Below are positions 42,366 through 51,500 of a stretch of 64,000 nucleotides of DNA, in pieces. The notes under the pieces were generated by a model. The model was given only the letters and a program-made list of their open reading frames with translations. It was not told the DNA's origin and did no database searches. The position numbers and the translations under genes were made by a program. The stretch is from Zhouia amylolytica (GTDB lineage Bacteria > Bacteroidota > Bacteroidia > Flavobacteriales > Flavobacteriaceae): positions 124,001-188,000 of the forward strand of contig NZ_FPAG01000006.1 in assembly GCF_900116365.1 (NCBI RefSeq), in the 5' to 3' direction. Numbering within the stretch: position 1 is the stretch's first letter; each line of letters starts with the position of its first letter.

Positions 42366-44402
42366 TTATTTTTCAAGTAAACCTGCCCTTCTTAGCAAAG
42401 CATCCGGACTAGGTTCTTTCCCTCGGAAACGTTTGTATAATTCCATTGGGTTTTCTGTTCCTCCTCTTGAAAGAATATTGTCTTTGAATAGTTGAGCTAC
42501 CTTTTTGTCAAAAATGCCCTTTTCCTGAAATAGTTCGAAAGCATCAGCATCAAGTACTTCTGCCCATTTATAACTGTAATATCCGGCAGAATATCCTCCC
42601 TGAAAAATATGAGCGAACGCCGTACTCATACAAGTTTCCGGGGTATCCGGGTATATTTTAGTAGATTCGAAGGCTTCGTTCTCATGGGCTTTTACATCTT
42701 TTATTGAGGATGGATCAATTCCGTGCCAACTCATGTCAAGCATTCCGAAACTCAATTGTCTGAGGGTCTGCAGGCCTTCCATGAAGTTAGCCGATGCTTT
42801 TATCTTCTCCACATATTCCATAGGAATTACTTCGCCGGTTTCATAATGTTTTGCAAAAATGTCTAAGGCTTCCTTCTCGTAACACCAGTTTTCTAAAACT
42901 TGACTCGGAAGCTCAACAAAGTCCCAATAAACACTAGTTCCGCTAAGGCTAGGGTAGGTGGTGTTGGCCAGCATTCCGTGTAAAGCATGCCCGAATTCAT
43001 GGAATAAGGTGGTAACCTCATTGAATGTTAACAGGGATGGTTTTGTTTTTGTCGGCTTTGTGAAATTACACACAATGGAGATGTGCGGACGAGAGTTGTT
43101 TTCGTCCTTGATGTACTGATTTTTGTAAACAGTCATCCAGGCCCCGTTTCGTTTTCCCGGTCTTGGATGAAAATCTGCATAAAAGATAGAGATCAGATTC
43201 CCGTTTGAGTCATGTACTTTAAAGGTTTTAACTTCTTCGTGGTATTTGTCAATATCGTTGGTTTCCTCAAAATGAAGATCGTATAAGTTGTTGGCTACAG
43301 CAAAGACACCATTGATAACATTGTCCAGTTTAAAATATGGCTTTAGTTTTTCATCGTCAAGGTCAAATAGTTTTTGCTTTAATTTTTCAGTATAGTAAGC
43401 CCCATCCCATTTTTGTATTTCATCGATCCCATCGATCTCTTTTGCAAATTCCTGTAATTCTTTGAATTCCTTTTTAGCAGCTGGTTTAGCTTTTACAAGC
43501 AGATCCTCTAAAAATGAGGTTACCTTTTCAGGAGTTTCTGCCATGCGTTCTTCCAGAACGAAATGTGCATGCGTTTTATAGCCTAATAGCTGAGCTCGTT
43601 TAAATCGCAGGTTGGCAATGCTCTTAATAATCTCCTGATTGTCTAAGTCATCGCCGTGAAAACTTTTACTTCCGAATGCCAGACTTAAGGTTTTGCGGAG
43701 TTCCCTGTTATCAGCATAGGTCATAAACGGAATATAACTAGGGTAGTTTAGTGTGATAACCCAACCTTCTTTATCCCTTATCTGTGCTTCATGTTTCGCC
43801 GCTTCAATGGCTCCTTCGGGAAGACCGCTTAAATCGTTTTCGTCAGTGATATGAAGCTCGTATTTATTGGTTTCCGCAAGTACATTCTCTCCGAAGGTTA
43901 AACTTAGTTTAGCAAGTTCCATGTCGATTTCCCGAAGTTCTTTCTTCTTCTCTTCTGGTAAGTTCGCTCCATTACGAGAAAAGCTTTTATACTTCTTGTC
44001 CAGAAGCATTTTCTGCTCCGCATTTAGAGAAAGCGAATCTTGATGGTCATACACATGTTTTACACGATCGAACAAGACCTTGTTTAACCGAATGTCATTG
44101 CTGAACTCTGAAAGGATAGGAGAGACCTCCTGCGCAATTTTTTGAATCTCATCATTGGTTTCAGCACTGTTCAGGTTAAAGAAAATAGCAGTAACCCTAT
44201 CCAATTGCTCACCAGAAAATTCCAGGGCTTCAATAGTATTTTTAAAAGAGGGTGTTTCCGGATTTGCAGTGATAGCATCTATTTCTGCTTTGGTTTTTTC
44301 AATTTCCTCTTTGATTGAAGGAAGATAATCTTCGGTTTTAATTTTTGTAAAAGGAGCCGTTTGATATGGAGTGTCAAAAGGCTTATTTAGTATAGTACTC
44401 AT
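42366..44402 (-). CDS. M3-family metallopeptidase (Dcp/oligopeptidase A-like)
   Basis: The start at 44400-44402 gives 678 residues; the longest frame would add 18 residues in a low-complexity stretch. The family zinc motif is H468-E469-F-G-H472 in LFHEFGHALHG, and the following SYVELPSQVLENW-like region (DFVELPSQVLENW) supplies the third ligand. Size and the N-terminal FDTPYQTAPFTKI segment match the Dcp branch. It should cleave short peptides in the cytosol; no signal peptide is present. It ends at the bidirectional terminator. Confidence 0.95.
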   Translation of the reverse strand: MSTILNKPFDTPYQTAPFTKIKTEDYLPSIKEEIEKTKAEIDAITANPETPSFKNTIEALEFSGEQLDRVTAIFFNLNSAETNDEIQKIAQEVSPILSEFSNDIRLNKVLFDRVKHVYDHQDSLSLNAEQKMLLDKKYKSFSRNGANLPEEKKKELREIDMELAKLSLTFGENVLAETNKYELHITDENDLSGLPEGAIEAAKHEAQIRDKEGWVITLNYPSYIPFMTYADNRELRKTLSLAFGSKSFHGDDLDNQEIIKSIANLRFKRAQLLGYKTHAHFVLEERMAETPEKVTSFLEDLLVKAKPAAKKEFKELQEFAKEIDGIDEIQKWDGAYYTEKLKQKLFDLDDEKLKPYFKLDNVINGVFAVANNLYDLHFEETNDIDKYHEEVKTFKVHDSNGNLISIFYADFHPRPGKRNGAWMTVYKNQYIKDENNSRPHISIVCNFTKPTKTKPSLLTFNEVTTLFHEFGHALHGMLANTTYPSLSGTSVYWDFVELPSQVLENWCYEKEALDIFAKHYETGEVIPMEYVEKIKASANFMEGLQTLRQLSFGMLDMSWHGIDPSSIKDVKAHENEAFESTKIYPDTPETCMSTAFAHIFQGGYSAGYYSYKWAEVLDADAFELFQEKGIFDKKVAQLFKDNILSRGGTENPMELYKRFRGKEPSPDALLRRAGLLEK

Positions 44403-44460
44403 ATAATATTCTTTCTTTGATATTATTAAAAATGTAATTAAAGAAATTAGGTGCAAACAA

Positions 44461-44490
44461 AAAAATCAACAAGAATGCTCGTTGATTTTT
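44461..44490 (-). terminator. Terminator after purK-purE
   Basis: AAAAATCAAC (44461-44470) and GTTGATTTTT (44481-44490) form a stem with a ten-base loop, followed on the minus strand by a T-rich end. It lies 8 bp beyond the purE stop. Confidence 0.7.
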
Positions 44491-44498
44491 TAATATGT

Positions 44499-44984
44499 TT
44501 AGCTTTTAACTTCTTCTGCTCCTTTAATGACCTTCTCTTTTAATCCTTGTTTATAAACCAGTATTTTGTCGAGCACACATTTATCTGAACTTCCTATGAT
44601 TTGCGCAGCAAGGATACCGGCATTTTTGGCCCCATCAAGGGCAACCGTAGCTACAGGTACACCACCCGGCATTTGAAGAATAGAAAGCACAGAATCCCAC
44701 CCATCTATTGAATTTCTGCTTTTTACAGGGACACCAATTACAGGGAGTGGAGATAATGAAGCTACCATTCCAGGTAAATGAGCTGCACCACCTGCACCTG
44801 CTATAATTACTGAAATTCCTTTTTCGTGAGCTGTTTTACCAAACTCAAACATCTTTTCAGGAGTTCTGTGAGCAGATACAATATCCACTTCTACTTCAAT
44901 GTCAAATCCTTTTAAAATATCTATTGCTTCTTGCATTATAGGAAGATCGCTGGTGCTCCCCATGATAACTGCTACTTTAGACAT
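44499..44984 (-). CDS. purE: N5-carboxyaminoimidazole ribonucleotide mutase
   Basis: This 161-residue protein is a class I PurE. It begins KVAVIMGSTSDLPIMQEA (phosphate-binding MGSTSD), keeps the catalytic histidine in VSAHRTPEKMFEF (about residue 41), and has IAGAGGAAHLPGM and VPVATVALDGAKNAG. It converts N5-CAIR to CAIR in purine synthesis and normally forms an octamer in the cytosol. It lies 6 bp downstream of purK, which makes its substrate, so both are one operon. A terminator follows. Confidence 0.97.
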   Translation of the reverse strand: MSKVAVIMGSTSDLPIMQEAIDILKGFDIEVEVDIVSAHRTPEKMFEFGKTAHEKGISVIIAGAGGAAHLPGMVASLSPLPVIGVPVKSRNSIDGWDSVLSILQMPGGVPVATVALDGAKNAGILAAQIIGSSDKCVLDKILVYKQGLKEKVIKGAEEVKS

Positions 44985-44990
44985 ATTTTT

Positions 44991-46145
44991 TTATTTACTA
45001 ATTACTTGAATCGTTTCTTTTACTTTTTGGGCTACTTTTCTGGCTTCAGTCATATCCTCATTTACGATGGTAACATGTCCCATTTTTCTAAATGGCCGCG
45101 TTTCTTTCTTACCATAGATATGAGGAGTAACACCATCCAGTTTCAATATTTCTTCAATATTTTCGTAAACCACGGGTCCTTGATATCCTTCTGCACCTAC
45201 CAGGTTTACCATGATACCTGCTACTTTACTTTGGGTGCTACCCATCGGCAGATTTAGAATGGCTCTTAAATGCTGCTCGAACTGATTTGTATAACTTGCT
45301 TCAATGCTGTAGTGTCCGCTATTATGTGGACGAGGCGCTACTTCATTCACTAAAATGGTGTCATTTTCAGTTTGGAACATTTCAACGGCTAATAAGCCAA
45401 CGTGATTGAAGGATTCAGAAACTTTAAGTGCTATTCTTTGAGCTTCCTCTGCTACTGACTCCTCGATACGGGCAGGGCATATAACATACTCCACCTGATT
45501 GGCTTCAGGATGAAATTCCATTTCCACTACCGGGTAGACGGCGATTTGGCCGTCAGGATTTCTTGCAACTATAACAGCCAGTTCATTTTTAAATGGCACC
45601 ATTTCCTCTGCAATGCATTCTACATTTGGAAGCGCATCGAGATCTGAATAGCTTTTTACCACCTTAACTCCCTGTCCGTCGTATCCAAAACGAGCGCTTT
45701 TCCATACAAATGGAAAATCGAGGGTTTTGTTTCGCACAGCAGCTTGTATTTCTGAAGTGTAGGCAAATCTTGTAAAATCGGCTGTAGGTATTTCTTTGTC
45801 TTTATAAAACAGTTTTTGAGTAGCTTTGTTCTGGATGGTTCGAAGGGTTTTAGGAGATGGGAATACTTTTTTCCCTTCATCCTCTAATTTTTCTAGAGCA
45901 TCTACATTTACATTTTCTATTTCTATGGTAAGAACATCTGCTTTTTTGCCGAATTCATAAACGGTATCAAAATCCATAAGATCACCCTGGTAAAATTCAT
46001 TGCATGCAATTTTACTGGGCGCTTCATTGCTGGGGTCAAGGATCAGGGTGTAAATATCATATTTACGAGTTTCATAAAGTAACATCTTACCTAGTTGACC
46101 ACCGCCAAGGATACCAAGCTTAAAATCGGAAGAAAAATAATTCAT
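44991..46145 (-). CDS. purK: N5-carboxyaminoimidazole ribonucleotide synthase
   Basis: The 384-residue protein has the ATP-grasp architecture of PurK. It starts KLGILGGGQLGKMLLYE (substrate-binding), has an ATP-binding FVWKSARFGYDGQGVKV loop near residues 148-164, and the NEVAPRPHNSGHYSIEA signature (about residues 264-280) that binds metal and substrate. It makes N5-CAIR from AIR, ATP and bicarbonate. It precedes purE with a 6-bp gap. A TATTTTTG box lies on the minus strand at 46188-46195, divergent from hpt-adk. Confidence 0.97.
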   Translation of the reverse strand: MNYFSSDFKLGILGGGQLGKMLLYETRKYDIYTLILDPSNEAPSKIACNEFYQGDLMDFDTVYEFGKKADVLTIEIENVNVDALEKLEDEGKKVFPSPKTLRTIQNKATQKLFYKDKEIPTADFTRFAYTSEIQAAVRNKTLDFPFVWKSARFGYDGQGVKVVKSYSDLDALPNVECIAEEMVPFKNELAVIVARNPDGQIAVYPVVEMEFHPEANQVEYVICPARIEESVAEEAQRIALKVSESFNHVGLLAVEMFQTENDTILVNEVAPRPHNSGHYSIEASYTNQFEQHLRAILNLPMGSTQSKVAGIMVNLVGAEGYQGPVVYENIEEILKLDGVTPHIYGKKETRPFRKMGHVTIVNEDMTEARKVAQKVKETIQVISK

Positions 46146-46187
46146 AAAGCTAACTCTACTTTGTTGTGTTTAATGTTTATAATGGCA

Positions 46188-46195
46188 CAAAAATA
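46188..46195 (-). promoter_or_regulatory. Candidate -7 box for purK-purE
   Basis: The minus strand reads TATTTTTG (TAnnTTTG), 43 bp before the purK ATG. No clear TTG is present at the ideal spacing, so the call rests on the -7 box and position. Confidence 0.35.
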
Positions 46196-46248
46196 CGGTT
46201 AATTATTAAAACCCCGGTTTAAAAATCGCAATTCAAAAATCAATATGT

Positions 46249-46256
46249 TATCTTTG
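46249..46256 (+). promoter_or_regulatory. Candidate -7 box for hpt-adk
   Basis: TATCTTTG is a perfect TAnnTTTG, 23 bp before the TTG start codon of the fusion gene. No TTG is seen at 19 bp upstream. It lies in the same 134-bp gap as the divergent purK box. Confidence 0.4.
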
Positions 46257-46279
46257 CAACTTTATAATTTTAAGCAGGT

Positions 46280-47413
46280 TTGATAAAACTTCACGACAAA
46301 TACTTTGTTCCTTATGTTACAGCTACTGAATTAGATGAGGTTGTAAGTGAGCTGGCAAGGAATCTTAAGAGAGATATGGAAGGCGAAGTTCCGGTATTCT
46401 TATCGGTGCTTAATGGGTCTTTTATGTTTACTTCTGACTTCGTTAAAAAGTATGATGGAGATTGTGAAGTAAGTTTTATCAAGTTAGCCTCGTATTGTGG
46501 AACTGAATCAACAGGAACCGTAAAAGAACTGGTAGGTGTTAACCAGTCACTGAAAGGACGATCAGTAGTCGTGCTTGAAGATATTATTGATTCAGGTAAT
46601 ACCCTGGAGGTTATCTATGATTTGCTGAAGAAAGAAAAGGTAAAGGATTTAAAAATTGTTACCTTGTTTTTTAAACCCGTAGCGTTTACGAAAAAATTAA
46701 AAATAGATTATATTGGAAAAGAAATTCCTAATAGATTCATTGTAGGATACGGATTGGATTACGATGAACTGGGAAGGAATTTACCAGAAGTATATCAATT
46801 AAAAAGGAAGAAAATGATCAACTTAGTGCTGTTTGGAAAACCTGGAGCAGGTAAAGGAACACAAGCCAATTTTTTAAAAGAGAAGTATAGTTTAAAACAT
46901 ATTTCAACTGGAGATGTGTTTAGATTTAATATCAAAAATGAAACTGAATTAGGGAAATTGGCTAAAACTTATATCGATAATGGAGAGTTAGTTCCTGATG
47001 AGGTTACCATTAACATGCTTAAAGCTGAGGTGGAAAAAAACCTTGATGCTGCTGGTTTTATTTTTGACGGTTTTCCAAGAACTACCGCTCAGGCCAAGGC
47101 ATTAGATGAGTTGATGCAATACGAAGGGATGCAGGTAGATGCTACCATTGCTTTAGAGGCTGATGATGAAGTTTTAATTCAAAGGTTACTTGAGCGAGGT
47201 AAAGTAAGTGGAAGAAGTGATGATCAGGATGAGGAAAAGATCAGAAATCGCTTTACTGAATACAATGAGAAAACAGCGCCGCTTACAGAATACTATAAGA
47301 AGCAAAATAAGTTTCATAGTATAAATGGAGTTGGAACTATAGAAGATATCACCGAGCGATTAAGCAAAGTGATTGATTCATTGGTTGCTGTTAACACCAT
47401 GAAAGATAAATAA
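46280..47413 (+). CDS. adk: Hypoxanthine phosphoribosyltransferase-adenylate kinase fusion
   Basis: The 377-residue protein joins two enzymes. Residues 1-177 are a phosphoribosyltransferase with the PRPP motif VVVLEDIIDSGNT (97-109) and the closing FIVGYGLDYDELGRNLP. Residues 179-377 are a short-lid adenylate kinase with P-loop GKPGAGKGTQ (186-195) and DGFPRT. M179 corresponds to the usual adk start, so the two genes became one reading frame without a spacer. The start codon is TTG (46280); no in-frame ATG precedes it. It couples purine salvage with AMP phosphorylation. obgE follows 44 bp later. Such fusions are known to me from Flavobacteriaceae. Confidence 0.93.
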   Translation: MIKLHDKYFVPYVTATELDEVVSELARNLKRDMEGEVPVFLSVLNGSFMFTSDFVKKYDGDCEVSFIKLASYCGTESTGTVKELVGVNQSLKGRSVVVLEDIIDSGNTLEVIYDLLKKEKVKDLKIVTLFFKPVAFTKKLKIDYIGKEIPNRFIVGYGLDYDELGRNLPEVYQLKRKKMINLVLFGKPGAGKGTQANFLKEKYSLKHISTGDVFRFNIKNETELGKLAKTYIDNGELVPDEVTINMLKAEVEKNLDAAGFIFDGFPRTTAQAKALDELMQYEGMQVDATIALEADDEVLIQRLLERGKVSGRSDDQDEEKIRNRFTEYNEKTAPLTEYYKKQNKFHSINGVGTIEDITERLSKVIDSLVAVNTMKDK

Positions 47414-47457
47414 GCGATCTGCTTAGAGATTTATAATTTCCTCAGAATAGATAAGGG

Positions 47458-48468
47458 ATGACTGAAGGTAATTTTACCGATTATGTAAAAGTTTTTGCCT
47501 CTTCAGGCAAAGGAGGTAGAGGTTCTGCCCATTTGAGACGTGAAAAATACGTGGCATTTGGTGGGCCAGATGGTGGTGATGGAGGTAGAGGAGGGCATGT
47601 GATCATGCGTGCAAATCCTAACCTTTGGACCTTGATCCATTTTAAATATAAGAAGCATTTTAGAGCCGGCCATGGTGGAGATGGAGGAAAAAGCAGAAGC
47701 ACAGGTGCCGATGGTGAAGATGTGGTAATGGAGGTGCCTTTAGGTACCGTTGTTCGGAATTCTCAAACCAAAGAAGTACTTTTTGAAATTACGGAAGATA
47801 ACCAAGAGCAGGTTTTACTTCAAGGAGGAAAGGGCGGATTAGGAAACTGGCATTTTAAAAGTTCTACCAATCAAACTCCTCGTTATGCTCAACCGGGTAT
47901 TGAAGGCCTGGAAGGTGAGTTTATTCTGGAATTAAAGTTATTGGCGGATGTCGGACTTGTAGGTTTTCCAAATGCTGGGAAGTCTACGTTATTATCTGTT
48001 TTAACCGCAGCAAAGCCTAAAATTGCGGATTATCCGTTTACAACTTTAAAACCCAATTTGGGGATTGTGGAGTATCGTGATTACAGGTCGTTTGTAATGG
48101 CTGATATTCCAGGTATTATAGAAGGAGCTGCAGAAGGAAAAGGTCTGGGACACTATTTTTTAAGACATATTGAAAGGAATTCGATTCTATTATTCTTAGT
48201 TCCGGCAGATGCTGATGATGTGGCTAAAGAATACGATATTCTTTTAAACGAATTGAAAAGGTATAACCCGGAATTGCTCGATAAAGAACGCTTGGTAGCT
48301 ATATCTAAAAGCGATATGCTTGACGATGAATTAAAGACAGAACTGAAAGCTGAATTAGATGGTCAGTTGAAAGATGTTCCTTATATGTTTATTTCATCAG
48401 TCGCTCAAACAGGAATACAAGAACTCAAAGACAGATTATGGGATTTATTAAATCCTGTTGAAGTATAA
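47458..48468 (+). CDS. obgE: GTPase ObgE/CgtA
   Basis: The 336-residue protein has the Obg glycine-rich fold at residues 1-157 ([28 protein letters not shown] and GGKGGLGN). The GTPase domain follows with G1 GFPNAGKST near 165-173, G3 DIPGIIEGA and G4 SKSD. The optional C-terminal OCT domain is absent, as in most Bacteroidota. ObgE is essential for late 50S assembly. It is probably read with hpt-adk and ends at the terminator at 48478-48505. Confidence 0.97.
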   Translation: MTEGNFTDYVKVFASSGKGGRGSAHLRREKYVAFGGPDGGDGGRGGHVIMRANPNLWTLIHFKYKKHFRAGHGGDGGKSRSTGADGEDVVMEVPLGTVVRNSQTKEVLFEITEDNQEQVLLQGGKGGLGNWHFKSSTNQTPRYAQPGIEGLEGEFILELKLLADVGLVGFPNAGKSTLLSVLTAAKPKIADYPFTTLKPNLGIVEYRDYRSFVMADIPGIIEGAAEGKGLGHYFLRHIERNSILLFLVPADADDVAKEYDILLNELKRYNPELLDKERLVAISKSDMLDDELKTELKAELDGQLKDVPYMFISSVAQTGIQELKDRLWDLLNPVEV

Positions 48469-48477
48469 ATCAGGAAA

Positions 48478-48505
48478 AATGTCTCAGCTTACTGAGACAT
48501 TTTTT
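48478..48505. terminator. Bidirectional terminator between obgE and the macroglobulin gene
   Basis: ATGTCTCAG (48480-48488) and CTGAGACAT (48493-48501) form a perfect 9-bp stem with a CTTA loop and an A-run on the left and T8 on the right. It ends both the plus-strand obgE transcript and the minus-strand macroglobulin gene, whose stop lies 3-5 bp away. Confidence 0.85.
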
Positions 48506-51500
48506 TTATTGGATTTTTAATCTTATTCCTTTCGTATGACCACTAAACTCTGGAGCATACATACTTTGGAGTGTACTAATACCATTAGAAAAGTCACCGG
48601 AATTATTTACTCGAAGATTGTATTCAAAAATATAGGTTCCTTTAGGTAAATTATCAAAAAAGAAATGAGTGGCTGTGTCTTTTGTACTTTGGAAATATCC
48701 TAAGCCGTCTTGCCATTTATATTCCGATAATACATCGATTGGTTCTAGACTAGCAGCTCTCATGTCTTTTAAATGGATATATTCCATGTCAAATTCAGAA
48801 GTGATTTCAATTCTAACAGTAATTAAATCGCCAACATTTAAATTTGTAGAATTGTTAATATGAACTAATTGTTTTCCAGAGTCTGTATTGGTGTTTAAGT
48901 AGAGTTCTTTTTTTATAGATAAAGGAGTTCCTTCTGTAGTTTTAATTTTATCCAAATCTTCAAAATATTCCCAATACACACCACCATAGCCAGTCATGTC
49001 ACTTTTGTTTGCTATAGTAACTTCAGCCATATCAGAAGTTATTTCATCGACTTTCCAATTCAGTTTAAAATATCCTGAACCGGCTTCTTTCTTAACCATG
49101 TCCATTTTTTTGGTTTTAATCTTTTCAGACCCGACAGTTATAATTGTATTATCTGAGACGGATAACCAGTCTGAACCTTGCATCAATAATGCGTAAGTAG
49201 CTTCAGTTGTTGCTTTGGTAGAATCCCAGCTGTTGGTTCTTTTGTTTTTAAGTAACCAAAGTTTAAGTTCGTCAACAATTTTACTATCTGATTTTATTTC
49301 TGAAAAAGCTTCAATGAGTAAGGCCTGTGTTTCTATAGGAGATTGATACCAATACCAACTTGCTTTGTTTTCCTTCCAATACATTCCATTTTCGTCTGAT
49401 TGAACAGCACTTTCTTGTAAAGAAGTCATAATGTTGTCGGCTACTTGATTAAATTTCATTCTATGCATGTATAATGCAATCATTCCTTTGGTGTAAAGGT
49501 TTTGCGATTTCCAGTCTTTTTTACTTTTTTCAATATAGAAGTCAACAATCTTTTTTGTCTCGTAGTTGAAAGGATGTTCGGTTAAATAAAAGCTTCTTAG
49601 ATACAGGTAGTGAGCTATACCGCTATATAAATGAATTTTACTTTCTTCTTTATTATATTTTTTTAACTTCTTAAAGTTATTCACTAGATCTTTATCCAGG
49701 TATTTTATTGCTTTCTCAACCAATGCATTTATTCTGTATTGATATTCAGGTTCTACGTGGAGTTGCTTTAAATGACCAAAACCTGCAACAATGTGCCTGG
49801 TGATATAATTGTTGGCTTTTCCACCGGAAAACCATGGGAATGCACCGGATTTAAGCTGAAGATCGTCTAATCTGTTTAAAGTGAAAAGTTCTTGTTCTGC
49901 TAATTTAGCTATGTCAAAAAGTTCTCCAAGTCTCTTTTTTTGCTCCGATTCAGATTGAACATCTTTAAGCCAGGGTGTTTCAGCTATTAAGATTGATTTT
50001 AATTCTTCGTTTGTTTCCAAAGGTGAATTCACCGTTTTACTTTTTTTCCAACTGTCAAATACTCCATTAATTTTTGGATTACTATTTAAAATATGAGATG
50101 CAATACTGTTGGCGTAAAATTTGGAAAAAGTTTGCTCGGCACAATCATATGGGTATTGGATTAAATACGGTAAAGATTTAATGGCGTACCAAGCCGGGTT
50201 AGAGGTGTATTCCAAAGAGTATAAATGATTTTGAAGCGTAGAAGATTGATTCTCTTTTAAACCCTCCATTACCACTGTCTGTTTAGATTTTGGTTTTACC
50301 CATATTGGTTTAGATTCTGTAACTAGGGCTCTATTAGTAAGTACCGGTAAAATGTTTTCTTCTCCGTCGGAGAAGTTGCCCGATTTAGCAATGATTTTAT
50401 ACTGAAGAGCCTGAATACCTTCAGGAATTGCTAATTTCCAAGATACATTGGTACTTCCTTTAGATGTGGTGTTAAATGTTTTGTTTGGAGATGTGTTTTC
50501 AAAAGCTACATCTACGGGTTTTGAGTTAACTGCATCAAATAATTGAAGAACAGAGATACCACTGAGTGTTTGGTTGGTAAGATTGGTGATTTTAGCGGAA
50601 AGGGTAATGGTGTCACCTTCTCTTAAGAATCTTGGAGGGTTTGGGATTACCATTAAATCTTTTTGTGTAATAGCTGTTTTTTCTAATGTTCCAACAGCTA
50701 GTTCTTTATTATGTGCCAGAAGCATTAATTTCCATTTGGTAAGGGCTTGTGGCGAATTAAAATTAAAACTTACCACCCCATTTTTATCTGTTGTTAAATG
50801 AGGTAAGAAAAAAGCAGTTTCTTTTAAATTGTCTCTAGGCTCAACGGCTAGTGATGCTTCAAGTCCTTTTTTGGTAGTAATAACAATAACTCCGTTTACA
50901 CCTTTTGATCCATATAGAGCGGTAGCGTCTCTGCCTTTAATAACTGTTATATCGACAATATCACTTGGATTCATGGTTAGGTCAATTTCATTCTGAAGAA
51001 CTCCGTCAATAACATATAATAGTTTATTACCATTTTGTATAGATGAATTACCTCTGATTCTGAAAGTGTTTTCAGAACCATTTAGCTGTTGAACTTCGAC
51101 ACCTGCTACTTGACCTTGTAATTTATCTTGTACAACTTGATAAGACATAACAGAGCCCGTTAAATTCATCTCTCTTTGAATACCCAAAGCGGTAATAACT
51201 ACTTCCTCCAAATTTTGTGCATCTTCCGTCATTGAAACATTTACGTTGTTGCCTGTTACAATTGCTTCTGTAGAAACCATACCAACAAAAGAAAATACCA
51301 GTACATCGTTTTTTTCTGTTTCAATAGTAAAATAACCATCAAAATCTGTTGTTGTTCCTTTAGAGGTGCCTTTAATTAATACGTTAACACCAGGTAGTGG
51401 GTCACCATTAGAATCGGTGACTACTCCTTTAATAGCGCCTCCTTTTACCTTTGCACCAACTGAATTTTTTTCTGAATTTCTTAAAGTTTTTTCTTTGGCA

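Noticed and set aside
46280-47413. A frameshift joining hpt and adk artificially
   Set aside because: The frame is continuous, both domains are complete and the junction has no homopolymer suggesting an error; similar fusions are familiar in Flavobacteriaceae.
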